Shown one piece after another: positions 1 to 8,503 of a stretch of DNA of 64,000 nt. The DNA lies in the NCBI GenBank assembly GCA_017625835.1, contig JAGAKF010000078.1, forward strand, positions 62,001-126,000, in the 5' to 3' direction. The translations under genes were made by a program, and so were the position numbers. The stretch is from Clostridia bacterium. Its GTDB lineage: Bacteria; Bacillota; Clostridia; Oscillospirales; Acutalibacteraceae. Numbering within the stretch: the stretch's first letter is position 1; every line of letters starts with the position of its first letter. The notes beneath the pieces were generated by a model, which worked only from the letters and a program-made list of their open reading frames with translations, made no database searches and was not told the DNA's origin.

Positions 1-51
1 TTTAATGATAAGATTTTATAAACGGTATTTTCTAAAACAGGAGATTACAAT

Positions 52-618
52 ATGATTATAAGACCTTTTGAAGAAAAAGACAAGGAAAATGTGCGTTTTG
101 TCTGCCTCAACAGCGAAGGTCCCTGCAGAATGACTCCCGACGAATCACATTTCATCCTGACAACATACTGCAACTACTACATCGAAAACGAGGGACACAA
201 CTGCTTTGTTGCCGCGGATGATGATGACAGAGCGATCGCTTACATCATCTGCACGGAAAACTTCGACAACTTCCGCGAGACGTTTGTCAGGGATTACGTT
301 CCGCGCCTTGAGGAAGACCTTTATGTCTGGGGCGGTAACGCGCGCGAAATGGCAAAAGCCTCTTTCAGACTTCAGGAGAAATACAAAAACGACTACCCTG
401 CCCACCTGCATATTGATGTTCTTCCCGAATATCATCGCAGAGGCATCGGTCATATGCTGGTTAACACTCTTAAAAAACACCTTCAAGAAAAAGGTGTTTG
501 CGGTGTTATGCTTACGGTCGGTGCGCAGAACGAAGTCGGACAAGGTTTCTACAACAAATACGGTTTTGATTTAATTGAAAAAGTCGGTGACGACGTCGCT
601 TTCGGCTTAAAGTTTTAA
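52..618 (+). CDS. GNAT family N-acetyltransferase
   Basis: A 188-residue single-domain GNAT protein that should transfer an acetyl group from acetyl-CoA to an amine. The acetyl-CoA-binding motif A is visible as R129-R130-G-I-G-H, and the fold ends with the common FYNKYGF segment (166-172). The start follows an aggag ribosome site at 39-43. It lies 19 bp ahead of a BadF-type sugar kinase and a SIS-domain gene on the same strand, so all three are probably co-transcribed. That context suggests an amino sugar or its derivative as acceptor, but the substrate cannot be read from the sequence. The true upstream promoter may lie outside the window. Confidence 0.88.
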   Translation: MIIRPFEEKDKENVRFVCLNSEGPCRMTPDESHFILTTYCNYYIENEGHNCFVAADDDDRAIAYIICTENFDNFRETFVRDYVPRLEEDLYVWGGNAREMAKASFRLQEKYKNDYPAHLHIDVLPEYHRRGIGHMLVNTLKKHLQEKGVCGVMLTVGAQNEVGQGFYNKYGFDLIEKVGDDVAFGLKF

Positions 619-637
619 AACTTTTGGAGGTAGCTTT

Positions 638-1540
638 ATGAAGTATTATCTCGGAATTGACGGCGGCGGAACAAAAACTACTGCCATCATCTGTGACGAA
701 AACGCTCAGCTTGTTTCGCGCTTTGTCGGTGAAAGCATTAATTTCAATTCCGTCGGTATGGAATCAGCAAGAAAAAACCTTAAACTGACAGTCGACGGTG
801 TGCTCGGTTCGGATGATATTAAAATCAGTGCCGCTTTTATCGGAATGTCTGCAATTTCGGAACGCGCTGACTGTGAATTCACAAAAAAGCTTTGCGACGG
901 AATCATAGACTGCGACAAAATCACAATGGACAGCGACGTTTACATCGGTCTTGAAGCAATGCGATGCGACGGTGCCGCGGCTATGGTCATAAGCGGTACG
1001 GGTTCAATGGCTGTCGGCAGGCTCCCTGACGGAGAAATTATTCATACAGGCGGTTGGGGTTACATCCTCGGCGACGAAGGTTCAGGCTACGCAATCGCGA
1101 TTGATGCGTTGAAGGCAGCAATCTGCGGTTACGAAGGAAGCGCTGAAAAAACAGCTCTTACAAATACTGTACTTGACTATTATAAAATCGACAATATTAA
1201 CAACCTTATTGATATTTTCTACGACCCGCCGATGCCGCGAAGCGAAATTGCCAAGCTCGCACCCGTCGTTTTCGAATGTGCAAAGACAGACAGCGTTGCG
1301 GAGTCAATCGTCAAAAATCACGCTCAGCTTCTTGCGAATACGGTTTCGGCTTTACTCACGCAGATGCCGTCGGGTACTCCCCTCGGTCTTTGGGGCGGAC
1401 TTTTCCAGAACTGCGAAAAATTCAGGGCTGATTTTTCTTCAGCTCTCAACAAGAGATTTCACGAAACAAAAATCAGCGTGCTTGAATACGCGCCCGAATA
1501 CGGTGCTGTTTTTGCCGCAATAAAAACGGATGGTGAATGA
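638..1540 (+). CDS. BadF/BadG/BcrA-type sugar kinase (GlcNAc kinase-like)
   Basis: A 300-residue ASKHA-fold ATPase of the BadF/BadG/BcrA/BcrD family, whose single-domain members include N-acetylglucosamine kinases. The first phosphate loop is GIDGGGTKTT near residues 6-15. The second is SGTGSMAVG near 118-126, followed by the GGWGYILGDEGSG signature near 138-150 that is typical of GlcNAc-kinase-like members. A ggagg site precedes the ATG. The end overlaps the next gene by 4 bp (ATGA), implying translational coupling to the SIS protein. I infer phosphorylation of GlcNAc, ManNAc or a related sugar; glucosamine kinase is an alternative. Confidence 0.82.
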   Translation: MKYYLGIDGGGTKTTAIICDENAQLVSRFVGESINFNSVGMESARKNLKLTVDGVLGSDDIKISAAFIGMSAISERADCEFTKKLCDGIIDCDKITMDSDVYIGLEAMRCDGAAAMVISGTGSMAVGRLPDGEIIHTGGWGYILGDEGSGYAIAIDALKAAICGYEGSAEKTALTNTVLDYYKIDNINNLIDIFYDPPMPRSEIAKLAPVVFECAKTDSVAESIVKNHAQLLANTVSALLTQMPSGTPLGLWGGLFQNCEKFRADFSSALNKRFHETKISVLEYAPEYGAVFAAIKTDGE

Positions 1541-2280
1541 TTATGAACAAGCCTCTTGAATACCTCGAAAATCTTTCACGTGTTCTTGACGACATCAGAA
1601 ACACTCAGCTCGGTGCAATCGAAGAAGCTTCCGAAGCGTTTGCAACTGCTCTTGAAAATGACCGTAGCATTTTTCTTTTCGGAACAGGACATTCGCATAT
1701 GCTTGCGGAAGAGCTTTTTTACAGAGCAGGCGGCCTTGTGAAGATTCAGCCGATTTTTGAAGGCAAGCTTATGCTTCACGAATCTGCATCCAAAAGCACG
1801 GAATACGAACGGCTTGAGGGGTATGCACAGAAACTTTTTGACGAATACTCGATGAAAGAAAATGACGTTGTTGTTATCATTTCAAACTCGGGCAGAAACG
1901 GTGTCTGCGTTGATATGGCACAGCTTGCAAAAGAAAACGGACTGACGGTCATTGCACTTACAAACCTCAACCATTCAAAGAGTATGGCTTCACGTCATCC
2001 GAGCGGCAAAAAGCTTTACGAGTTTGCGGATATCGTGCTCGACAATATGGGATGTGTCGGTGATGCAAGCATTTACTTTGACGAAATAAAAAGAAACGCC
2101 GCACCCACATCAACAAGTGCAGGCGCAGCAATACTTAATGCAGTTGTAGCCGGTTGCATTGAAAAAATGCTTGAGGACAGCTTTGTCCCCGAAGTTTTTT
2201 CAAGCAGTAACGTTGACGGCGGCGATGCCGTAAACGAAGCATTTCTTGAAAAATACAGAGATAAAATTAAATCCCTTTGA
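1537..2280 (+). CDS. SIS-domain phosphosugar-binding protein (UPF0309-like)
   Basis: A 247-residue single SIS-domain protein. The phosphosugar-binding features are FGTGHSHMLAEE near residues 49-60 and the IISNSGRNG segment near 114-122, where Ser/Asn/Ser/Gly bind the sugar phosphate. It resembles the UPF0309 group rather than the longer MurQ or GlmS proteins. It overlaps the kinase gene by 4 bp, so it likely acts on the kinase product as an isomerase, etherase or sensor. The ATG at 1537 depends on coupling; a second ATG at 1543 is equally possible. No regulator DNA-binding domain is present. A hairpin terminator follows at 2287. Confidence 0.8.
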   Translation: MIMNKPLEYLENLSRVLDDIRNTQLGAIEEASEAFATALENDRSIFLFGTGHSHMLAEELFYRAGGLVKIQPIFEGKLMLHESASKSTEYERLEGYAQKLFDEYSMKENDVVVIISNSGRNGVCVDMAQLAKENGLTVIALTNLNHSKSMASRHPSGKKLYEFADIVLDNMGCVGDASIYFDEIKRNAAPTSTSAGAAILNAVVAGCIEKMLEDSFVPEVFSSSNVDGGDAVNEAFLEKYRDKIKSL

Positions 2281-2282
2281 TT

Positions 2283-3350
2283 TTATGAAGTCTGCTTTGC
2301 AGGCTTCTTTTTTCTGTCAAAAAGAACCTTGTCAAGAGCTGCCGTTCCCCTATCAAAAAGCTCGGACATTATTACCGTAGCAACAAGGGACAGGACAAAG
2401 AACAGATATCTGTTCGAAGCAATCTCATCAAATCTTCTGAAAATTGCCATCGGGAAACGTTGCAGGATATAAACACTGAACACGTGGTTTCCGAGCCAGT
2501 AAAGAATCTTGTTGCCGATATTCACTTTCATAGTCACAAGCACAACAAGAAGAGTAAAAAGCAATGTCCACATTGTGTAAATAACAAACGGTAACTTATT
2601 GTAATGCGCATACATAAATGCCGCAAACACAGCAACGAGAATACCGTGGTAAACAATGTTGTTTTTCATTACGATGCTGTTGATTTTTTCTTTGAAGAAA
2701 GAATAGTACATACCGAGTGGCAAGCACATTACCGTGTTGTACCAATACTGTTCTTTGCCCGAAAACTTGTGCATTAAAATAACGTATACACCCGTAAGCA
2801 CGGTAGTTGCAACAAGGGCAAGGAAATTCTGTTTTCTGAACACTATAAAGGATAAATACACTGCAACATATAAAAGCAGAACTGCAAACATAAACCAGTT
2901 GCTGTTACCAATGCAATCCCAACCGAACAGTGATAAAAGCACCTGTGCGGGTTTCATATGGACACCCATTATAAGGTTTCGTATGAAATAGAGAAGCAGG
3001 GCAAGGTCAAGATGCAACAGTGTTTTCAGGATTCGGTGAACCGGAAAGCTTTTTATGTAACCCGTGCCTTTTCGTTTCACGCTTTCGTAAATTCCGTATC
3101 CCGAATAGAAGAAAAACATTACAACGACGAGCTGACCCAGAAACAACCGTATCTCTTTATACTGCATATCATAAGAATCGATCGGTGTGTAATACTGTAA
3201 AAAGTGGCTCATAAAAACAAGAAAAACAAAAATGCCTTTCACGGCCGTAGTATTGTTTCTTGAAATATAATCCTGATTAAATTCTTTCGGCCCGTAAATC
3301 TTCATTCCGTAAACGCAGACAAGAGCCAGCAAAACAATAAACAGAATCAA
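2283..3350 (-). CDS. Acyltransferase family 3 membrane protein (TTG start)
   Basis: A polytopic membrane protein with about ten hydrophobic segments, of the acyltransferase 3 type that O-acetylates surface polysaccharides or lipids. The family region begins with NTTAVKGIFVFLVFMSHFLQ, where the histidine after the first helix is the expected catalytic residue. The open frame extends upstream to 3461, but a perfect gaggaggag site lies 6 nt before a TTG at 3350 and a consensus promoter at 3387-3415 sits inside the longer frame. I therefore place the start at that TTG (355 residues). It is divergent from a glycosyltransferase gene, so both may modify the same surface polymer. Confidence 0.75.
   Translation of the reverse strand: MILFIVLLALVCVYGMKIYGPKEFNQDYISRNNTTAVKGIFVFLVFMSHFLQYYTPIDSYDMQYKEIRLFLGQLVVVMFFFYSGYGIYESVKRKGTGYIKSFPVHRILKTLLHLDLALLLYFIRNLIMGVHMKPAQVLLSLFGWDCIGNSNWFMFAVLLLYVAVYLSFIVFRKQNFLALVATTVLTGVYVILMHKFSGKEQYWYNTVMCLPLGMYYSFFKEKINSIVMKNNIVYHGILVAVFAAFMYAHYNKLPFVIYTMWTLLFTLLVVLVTMKVNIGNKILYWLGNHVFSVYILQRFPMAIFRRFDEIASNRYLFFVLSLVATVIMSELFDRGTAALDKVLFDRKKKPAKQTS
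2287..2313 (+). terminator. rho-independent terminator after SIS gene
   Basis: A 9-bp stem (gaagtctgc / gcaggcttc, one T-G wobble) with a TTT loop is followed by a T6 run. It lies inside the last codons of the convergent acyltransferase gene, so this sequence serves both as coding and as terminator. Confidence 0.8.
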
Positions 3351-3386
3351 AACTTTCTCCTCCTCAACTTTATACTTCCTGTTTTT

Positions 3387-3415
3387 ATTATATTGCACCA
3401 AAAACAAAAAGTCAA
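3387..3415 (-). promoter_or_regulatory. promoter for acyltransferase
   Basis: On the minus strand TTGACT, a 17-bp spacer and TATAAT. The predicted transcript starts about 30 bp upstream of the TTG start codon at 3350, which rules out the longer frame's ATG. Confidence 0.65.
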
Positions 3416-3442
3416 TTTTGAATACCGTTTTTGTCAATGGTA

Positions 3443-3471
3443 TTGATTTTTTCCTCTGCATATTGTAAAAT
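3443..3471 (+). promoter_or_regulatory. promoter for glycosyltransferase fusion
   Basis: TTGATT, 17-bp spacer, TAAAAT. Transcription would start near 3478, downstream of the ATG at 3475, so translation is expected from the ATG at 3508. Confidence 0.6.
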
Positions 3472-3507
3472 GAAATGAAAAATATTTTTAGAAAAGGACT
3501 TGTTCGG

Positions 3508-6120
3508 ATGTCGGATTTTGCTTATAAAATTTCAGTTATAATCCCCGTTTACAACTGTGAAAAACATCTTGAAAAATGTATGAACAGCCTTAACCGTCAG
3601 ACGATGAATTCTTCTGACTTTCAGGTTGTTTTTATAAACGACGGTTCCAAGGATAAAAGCGACGAAATCTGTATGCGACTCAAAGAAAGCTGCAGCAACG
3701 TTCTCTACTTCAAAAAAGAGAACGGCGGCGTTTCATCTGCCCGTAACAAGGGCCTTGAGCTTGCAGAGGGTAAGTACCTTCTTTTTCTTGATGCCGACGA
3801 TTCAATTTCTGACAATGCGCTTGAAGACATCTATAATTTCTTCGAAAAGCATTATGATGAAGTAGATCTTGTTACTTATACAATCGACTACCTCAGCGAG
3901 ACAGGAAAGGTCACAACTCACAAGCGTTACGACGTCGTTAATCATACGGGAATCTATGACATTAATACAGACCATAACATTATGCAGACAACGATGAACG
4001 TCTGCGTTAAAAATGTTGACAAAAACAACCGTATTCTTTTTGACGAAAGCCTTACTCTCGGCGAAGATCAGCTTTTCATTTTCTCATGGATTTCACGTAA
4101 GCAGAAATTCGGGTTTGTTAAGGAAGCTGTTTACACTTATTACCGCCATTCAGGCTCCGCAAGTTCAATTTACAACGATCCTTACTACTGCTTTGATCAG
4201 TACATCAGCTTTTTCAACAAGCTTCTCAATGTACTTAAAACTCCCAACGGCAGACCTCATCCGACGGCTCAGTCAATGGTCGTTTACAACCTTAACTGGA
4301 GAATCACTTCCGACCTGCTTGTTACCCACGCGGACAAAGAGCTTGAAGCAAAACAGCTCGGCATTATAAAGGAAATGCTCAAAAACATTGACGAGAACAT
4401 CATCGTCGGTTCAATCTACGTTGACCCGTACCACGTTGAATGTTTTATGCGCCTTAAAGAGCTTGATTACGATTACGCGTACAACAACAATACATTAAGC
4501 GTATTCAGCAAAGATCATCTCTGGTTTTCACAGCCGCACACAATTGTTTTTGACACTGTCCGCATAATCGGCGACACATTCAATCTTTCGGGCTTTGTAA
4601 AAACGGGTGTCATTCCTTACAGCGAAATCAAGCTTTTCTACGATGACGGTACTAACAATCTTCAGGAACTTGAAATGACCGACACGCTGTTCAGCTGCTA
4701 CAAAGCAAAGGCAATAACCAACAACTTCGGCGGTTTCGAGCTCAACGTCAAGCTCACTGACAACAATTACGTCGGATTCAAAATAAAGATCGGCAACGAT
4801 TACATTTCACCTGCCGTATTTTTCAGCTTCAAGTGTATAATCAACAACGTAAGAACTACTGTTGCCTGCGGAAAATATGTTGTAAACTTGGACAAAGCCT
4901 CTCGTGGCATTACCGTAAAAACAGCTTCTGAAGCAGAGCTTAAAGCCGTTGCAAATAAAGCTGATATAGCGGCTCTTCACGAAAACAGAAACGCATTTAT
5001 TTACCGCAAAACGGCTAAATTTATCCGAAACGGAAAAGAAATCTGGCTTTACTGTGACAGAGAAGGTATCTTTGACAACGCTTATCAGCAGTTCCTGCAC
5101 GACTTTGAAATCAAAGACGGTGTACAGAGATACTATATAATTGATAACCTCAAGGATAAGAGCAAATATTTCTCCTTCAAGCACAGAAAGTATCTTGTTG
5201 AATTCAAGAGCCTCAAGCACAGATTGCTCTTCCTTAACGCAAAGAAAGTTCTCACTTCCTTTAATTCAATCACAATCATAAGCCCGTTCGGCAACCTTCC
5301 TTTAAGATGGTATTACGATATAATGGATCTCGATATCATCTACCTTCAGCACGGTGTGCTTCACGCAAATCTTCCGTTTATGTATACAAAGGAAAAGTCG
5401 AACGTTGACAAGGTTGTTATATCTTCTGAATTCGAAAGAAGAAACTTCTGCGAAATTTACAGATTCAAGGAATCTGATCTTCTTTACAGCGGTATGCCGC
5501 GTTTTGACACAATCGACGTAAGCGTAAAAGCGAAGAAAAAGATCCTCTTCTCTCCCTCCTGGCGTAAGAACCTTATCGGTGAGTATGTTGACAACACACG
5601 TGAGCTTTTTGTTGACAAGTTCCTTGATTCTCCGTTCTATAAAGAAATCAGCAACTTCCTTAACTCCAAAGAGCTTGCCGATATTCTTGAAAAGTACGAC
5701 CTTACTCTTGACTTCAAGAACCATCCGATTTTCAGAGATTACGACGCTTACATCAAGGTTGACAACCCGAGAATCAACGTTACCCAGGACGGCATCAATA
5801 TGCAGGATTATCTTGCGATGATTACTGACTATTCCTCCGTTGTATTCGACTTCGTTTACCTCAGCAGACCAATAATCTACTTCGTGCCTGACTACGACCA
5901 GTTCCGTGCAGGCGTCACTCACGGTTACCACAAGCTCGACCTTCCTCTTGAAAAAGGCTTCGGTGACATTACTCTTAACTCTGCTGAGCTTCTTGAATCT
6001 GTCCGCAAGCTTGCTGAAAACGACTTCAAAGCAGCTCCTGTTTACCAGAAGAGAATGGACGATTTCTTCGGAGAAAGAGACACAAAACACCGCGACAGAC
6101 TTTACGAGCTCATTAAATAA
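3508..6120 (+). CDS. GT2 glycosyltransferase fused to CDP-glycerol glycerophosphotransferase domain
   Basis: A bifunctional cytoplasmic, membrane-associated enzyme of about 870 residues for a teichoic-acid-like or glycerol-phosphate-decorated surface polymer. The N-terminal GT-A domain has SVIIPVYNCEKHL (about 9-21), VFINDGSKD (about 41-49), the GGVSSARNKG loop and the metal-binding DADD (95-98). The C-terminal third is TagB/TagF-like: YLQHGVLHA near 611, FSPSWRKN near 680, a KNHP segment, and TDYSSVVFDF near 772, all typical of CDP-glycerol glycerophosphotransferases. About 250 middle residues match nothing I recognise. The start at 3508 is chosen because aaaagga lies 9 nt upstream and the promoter's start site excludes the ATG at 3475. 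A strong terminator follows. Confidence 0.85.
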   Translation: MSDFAYKISVIIPVYNCEKHLEKCMNSLNRQTMNSSDFQVVFINDGSKDKSDEICMRLKESCSNVLYFKKENGGVSSARNKGLELAEGKYLLFLDADDSISDNALEDIYNFFEKHYDEVDLVTYTIDYLSETGKVTTHKRYDVVNHTGIYDINTDHNIMQTTMNVCVKNVDKNNRILFDESLTLGEDQLFIFSWISRKQKFGFVKEAVYTYYRHSGSASSIYNDPYYCFDQYISFFNKLLNVLKTPNGRPHPTAQSMVVYNLNWRITSDLLVTHADKELEAKQLGIIKEMLKNIDENIIVGSIYVDPYHVECFMRLKELDYDYAYNNNTLSVFSKDHLWFSQPHTIVFDTVRIIGDTFNLSGFVKTGVIPYSEIKLFYDDGTNNLQELEMTDTLFSCYKAKAITNNFGGFELNVKLTDNNYVGFKIKIGNDYISPAVFFSFKCIINNVRTTVACGKYVVNLDKASRGITVKTASEAELKAVANKADIAALHENRNAFIYRKTAKFIRNGKEIWLYCDREGIFDNAYQQFLHDFEIKDGVQRYYIIDNLKDKSKYFSFKHRKYLVEFKSLKHRLLFLNAKKVLTSFNSITIISPFGNLPLRWYYDIMDLDIIYLQHGVLHANLPFMYTKEKSNVDKVVISSEFERRNFCEIYRFKESDLLYSGMPRFDTIDVSVKAKKKILFSPSWRKNLIGEYVDNTRELFVDKFLDSPFYKEISNFLNSKELADILEKYDLTLDFKNHPIFRDYDAYIKVDNPRINVTQDGINMQDYLAMITDYSSVVFDFVYLSRPIIYFVPDYDQFRAGVTHGYHKLDLPLEKGFGDITLNSAELLESVRKLAENDFKAAPVYQKRMDDFFGERDTKHRDRLYELIK

Positions 6121-6125
6121 TTTTT

Positions 6126-6163
6126 CGCACAGACAGTTTAACCGCTGTCTGTGCGTTTTCTTT
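6126..6163 (+). terminator. rho-independent terminator
   Basis: Perfect 11-bp stem (cgcacagacag / ctgtctgtgcg) with an 8-nt loop, followed by TTTTCTTT. It ends the glycosyltransferase transcript. Confidence 0.9.
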
Positions 6164-6174
6164 AAAAAGAAAAT

Positions 6175-6203
6175 TTGACTTTTTCTCTTTTGTAATATAT
6201 ATT
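6175..6203 (+). promoter_or_regulatory. promoter for GH92/DUF4838 operon
   Basis: TTGACT, 17-bp spacer, TATATT. The start site near 6210 excludes an upstream ATG at 6203 and supports translation from 6236. Confidence 0.6.
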
Positions 6204-6235
6204 TGAATTATAAAATTATTCTCGGAGGGAAATTT

Positions 6236-8491
6236 ATGTGGCCGATTATAAGAATCTTTGTCTCCATTTTTATCGTTATTGAAACAGCCTTTGCCGGACT
6301 TTTTAACGGTATCGTGATGAAACCCGTTGAAATGCCCGAAACTGTCACAGGCGAACTTACGCAGTACGTCGATCCGTTCATCGGCACCGGCGGCACTCCG
6401 TGGGCATGCGGAATGTTGAGTCCTGCGGCTTGTGTTCCTTTCGGTGCAGTACGCCTTGGCCCCGACACATCGTTTATCGGCGGTGCATACTTAGTAAAAA
6501 CCAACACTTCAGGCTACTATTACGAAAACGGTCATTTAAGAGGCTTCAGCCACTCTCGTCTTTCGGGAACGGGAGCTGAAGATTATCAGATTTTCCGTAT
6601 TACACCCGTCGTCGGAGATAATGACGTCAATGTAATCCCCTACTCCCACAGAAACGAAGTTGCTTCTCCCGGATACTATGCGGTTCATTTGCAGTCGCTC
6701 GACTGTCTTGTTGAGCTTACAGCAGACAACCATACAGGTGTTCACAGATACACCTTCGGCAACTCCAAGGATGCCCGACTTTACCTCGACGTTACAAGTA
6801 CTGTTGAAAAGTACAGTGCAAACAGCGGCTTTGCCGAGTACGATGCCGAAACAGGACTTATCACGGGCGGCAGTGTGATTTGTGCGGCATTCTCGGACAG
6901 ATACGACGGTCTCCCCGTTTACTTTGCAGCAAAGACTGACAAGGAAATCAAATCCTGTGAAATTACAGGAACCCCCGAGGATCTCGGTGTTGACATAAAC
7001 TTCGGTAATATAAAAGACGACAGCGTTGAGCTTAAAATTGCAATAAGCTTCGTAAGCGTTGAGAATGCAAAGCTTAATCTTGAAGCGGAAACAGGCAATC
7101 TTGATTTTGACGGAGTAAGAAACAAAGCCGTTGAAAGCTGGGAAAACAGACTTTCAAGCATTAAGATTCAGAGCTCGGACGAAGAAATTCTTGAAGTTTT
7201 CTACACAGCTCTTTACCACAGCCTGATTATGCCGACGGACTTCACGGACACAAACGGTGAATACCTCGGATTCGACAAAAAAGTTCACGTTGCTGACGGC
7301 TATACATACAGAACAGATATGTCACTTTGGGATACCTGTCGTGACACACATTCACTTTACACTCTCATTGAACCCGAAATTCAACAAGACTGCCTTAACA
7401 GCCTTGTTGAAATGGCAAAGGCAGGCGGTGTTATTCCGAGATGGCCGATGGGTGCAGGATACGCTTCATCAATGCACGGCGACCCAACAAACATTGTGAT
7501 TGCAGAAAGCTATCTTAAGGGATTCCACGATTTCGACGTTGAAACTCTTTACGAATGTATGAAAAAGACATCGGAGACAAACGTTCCGAGATCGGGCAGA
7601 AACTTCGTTGAATTGTATAACGAATACGGCTATATTCCCGATGACCTCGCAAACGGTGAAGAATCCGTAAGCTTTACTCTTGAGTACGCCTGGGAGGATA
7701 ACGCAATCGCAGTCCTCGCAGAACAGCTCGGTAAAGCCGAAGACGTTGAAAGATACAGCGAAAAGGCAATGTATTATAAAAACCTTTTCAATCCTGAAAC
7801 AAAGTATTTCCAGGCAAGAAATTCAGACGGAACTTTCGTATGGAACTTCAGCCCGTATATTACAGCATTCTACGACGCAGTTATGATTAAAAAATTCGCT
7901 TCCTGCTACAGCGAAGGCAGTGCAAGACAGTGGCGCTGGAGCGCTATTCACGATATTGACGGAATGATCGAGCTTTTCGGTTCAGAAGAATATTTTGTTT
8001 CTGAACTCGAAGATTTTATGAAAGATGCTTCTCTTTCAAGAGCTGCTATTGATCCTAGTCACGGTTTTTGGATCGGCAACCAGCATGACATTCACACACC
8101 GTACCTCTTTGCAAACGCAGGCAGACCCGACCTTACACAGAAGTGGGTGCGCTGGACTCTTGACAGACGTTTCAGTAATGACGTAAACGGTCTTGACGGA
8201 AACGATGACGGCGGTACACTCAGCTCCTGGTACGTATTCTCTGCAATGGGATTCTACCCGCTTGCAGGTTCAGACAAATACTGGATCGGCTCACCGAACA
8301 TTGACAGCGCCGAAGTTACTCTCGGCAACGGCAAAACACTCAAGGTAACAGCTCTCAATCAGGGCAAGAAAAACGTTTACGTTGAATCAGTTACACTCAA
8401 CGGCGTTGAACTCGACGGCTGTTACATCACACACGACCAGCTCATGAACGGCGGAGAGCTTGTTTTCACAATGAGCAAAAATGCAAAATAA
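6236..8491 (+). CDS. GH92 alpha-mannosidase, membrane-anchored
   Basis: A 751-residue family 92 glycoside hydrolase, expected to trim alpha-mannosides (1,2-, 1,3-, 1,4- or 1,6-linked) with calcium. Recognisable family features in order are YVDPFIGTGG near residue 44, LSPAACVPFGAVRLGPD, HLRGFSHSRLSGTG, the WDTCRDTHSLY segment, GDPTNIVIAESYLKGF, GNQHDIHTPYLF and WYVFSAMGFYPLAG near the C-terminus. Residues 1-22 form a hydrophobic helix without a clear AxA cleavage site, so it may stay anchored on the cell surface. The start is set by ggaggga 5 nt before the ATG. It is followed after 12 bp by a DUF4838 gene. Likely substrates are host N-glycans or yeast mannan. Confidence 0.93.
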   Translation: MWPIIRIFVSIFIVIETAFAGLFNGIVMKPVEMPETVTGELTQYVDPFIGTGGTPWACGMLSPAACVPFGAVRLGPDTSFIGGAYLVKTNTSGYYYENGHLRGFSHSRLSGTGAEDYQIFRITPVVGDNDVNVIPYSHRNEVASPGYYAVHLQSLDCLVELTADNHTGVHRYTFGNSKDARLYLDVTSTVEKYSANSGFAEYDAETGLITGGSVICAAFSDRYDGLPVYFAAKTDKEIKSCEITGTPEDLGVDINFGNIKDDSVELKIAISFVSVENAKLNLEAETGNLDFDGVRNKAVESWENRLSSIKIQSSDEEILEVFYTALYHSLIMPTDFTDTNGEYLGFDKKVHVADGYTYRTDMSLWDTCRDTHSLYTLIEPEIQQDCLNSLVEMAKAGGVIPRWPMGAGYASSMHGDPTNIVIAESYLKGFHDFDVETLYECMKKTSETNVPRSGRNFVELYNEYGYIPDDLANGEESVSFTLEYAWEDNAIAVLAEQLGKAEDVERYSEKAMYYKNLFNPETKYFQARNSDGTFVWNFSPYITAFYDAVMIKKFASCYSEGSARQWRWSAIHDIDGMIELFGSEEYFVSELEDFMKDASLSRAAIDPSHGFWIGNQHDIHTPYLFANAGRPDLTQKWVRWTLDRRFSNDVNGLDGNDDGGTLSSWYVFSAMGFYPLAGSDKYWIGSPNIDSAEVTLGNGKTLKVTALNQGKKNVYVESVTLNGVELDGCYITHDQLMNGGELVFTMSKNAK

Positions 8492-8503
8492 GGATGTGCT
8501 CTT

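Noticed and set aside
1537..2280. MurQ (N-acetylmuramate-6-phosphate etherase)
   Set aside because: SIS domain is shared, but the protein is about 50 residues shorter and lacks the MurQ C-terminal region; the UPF0309 group fits better.
5302..6090. A 262-codon open frame on the minus strand
   Set aside because: It is fully antisense to the CDP-glycerol transferase domain, has no ribosome site or promoter, and its composition is the shadow expected from the real gene's codon bias.
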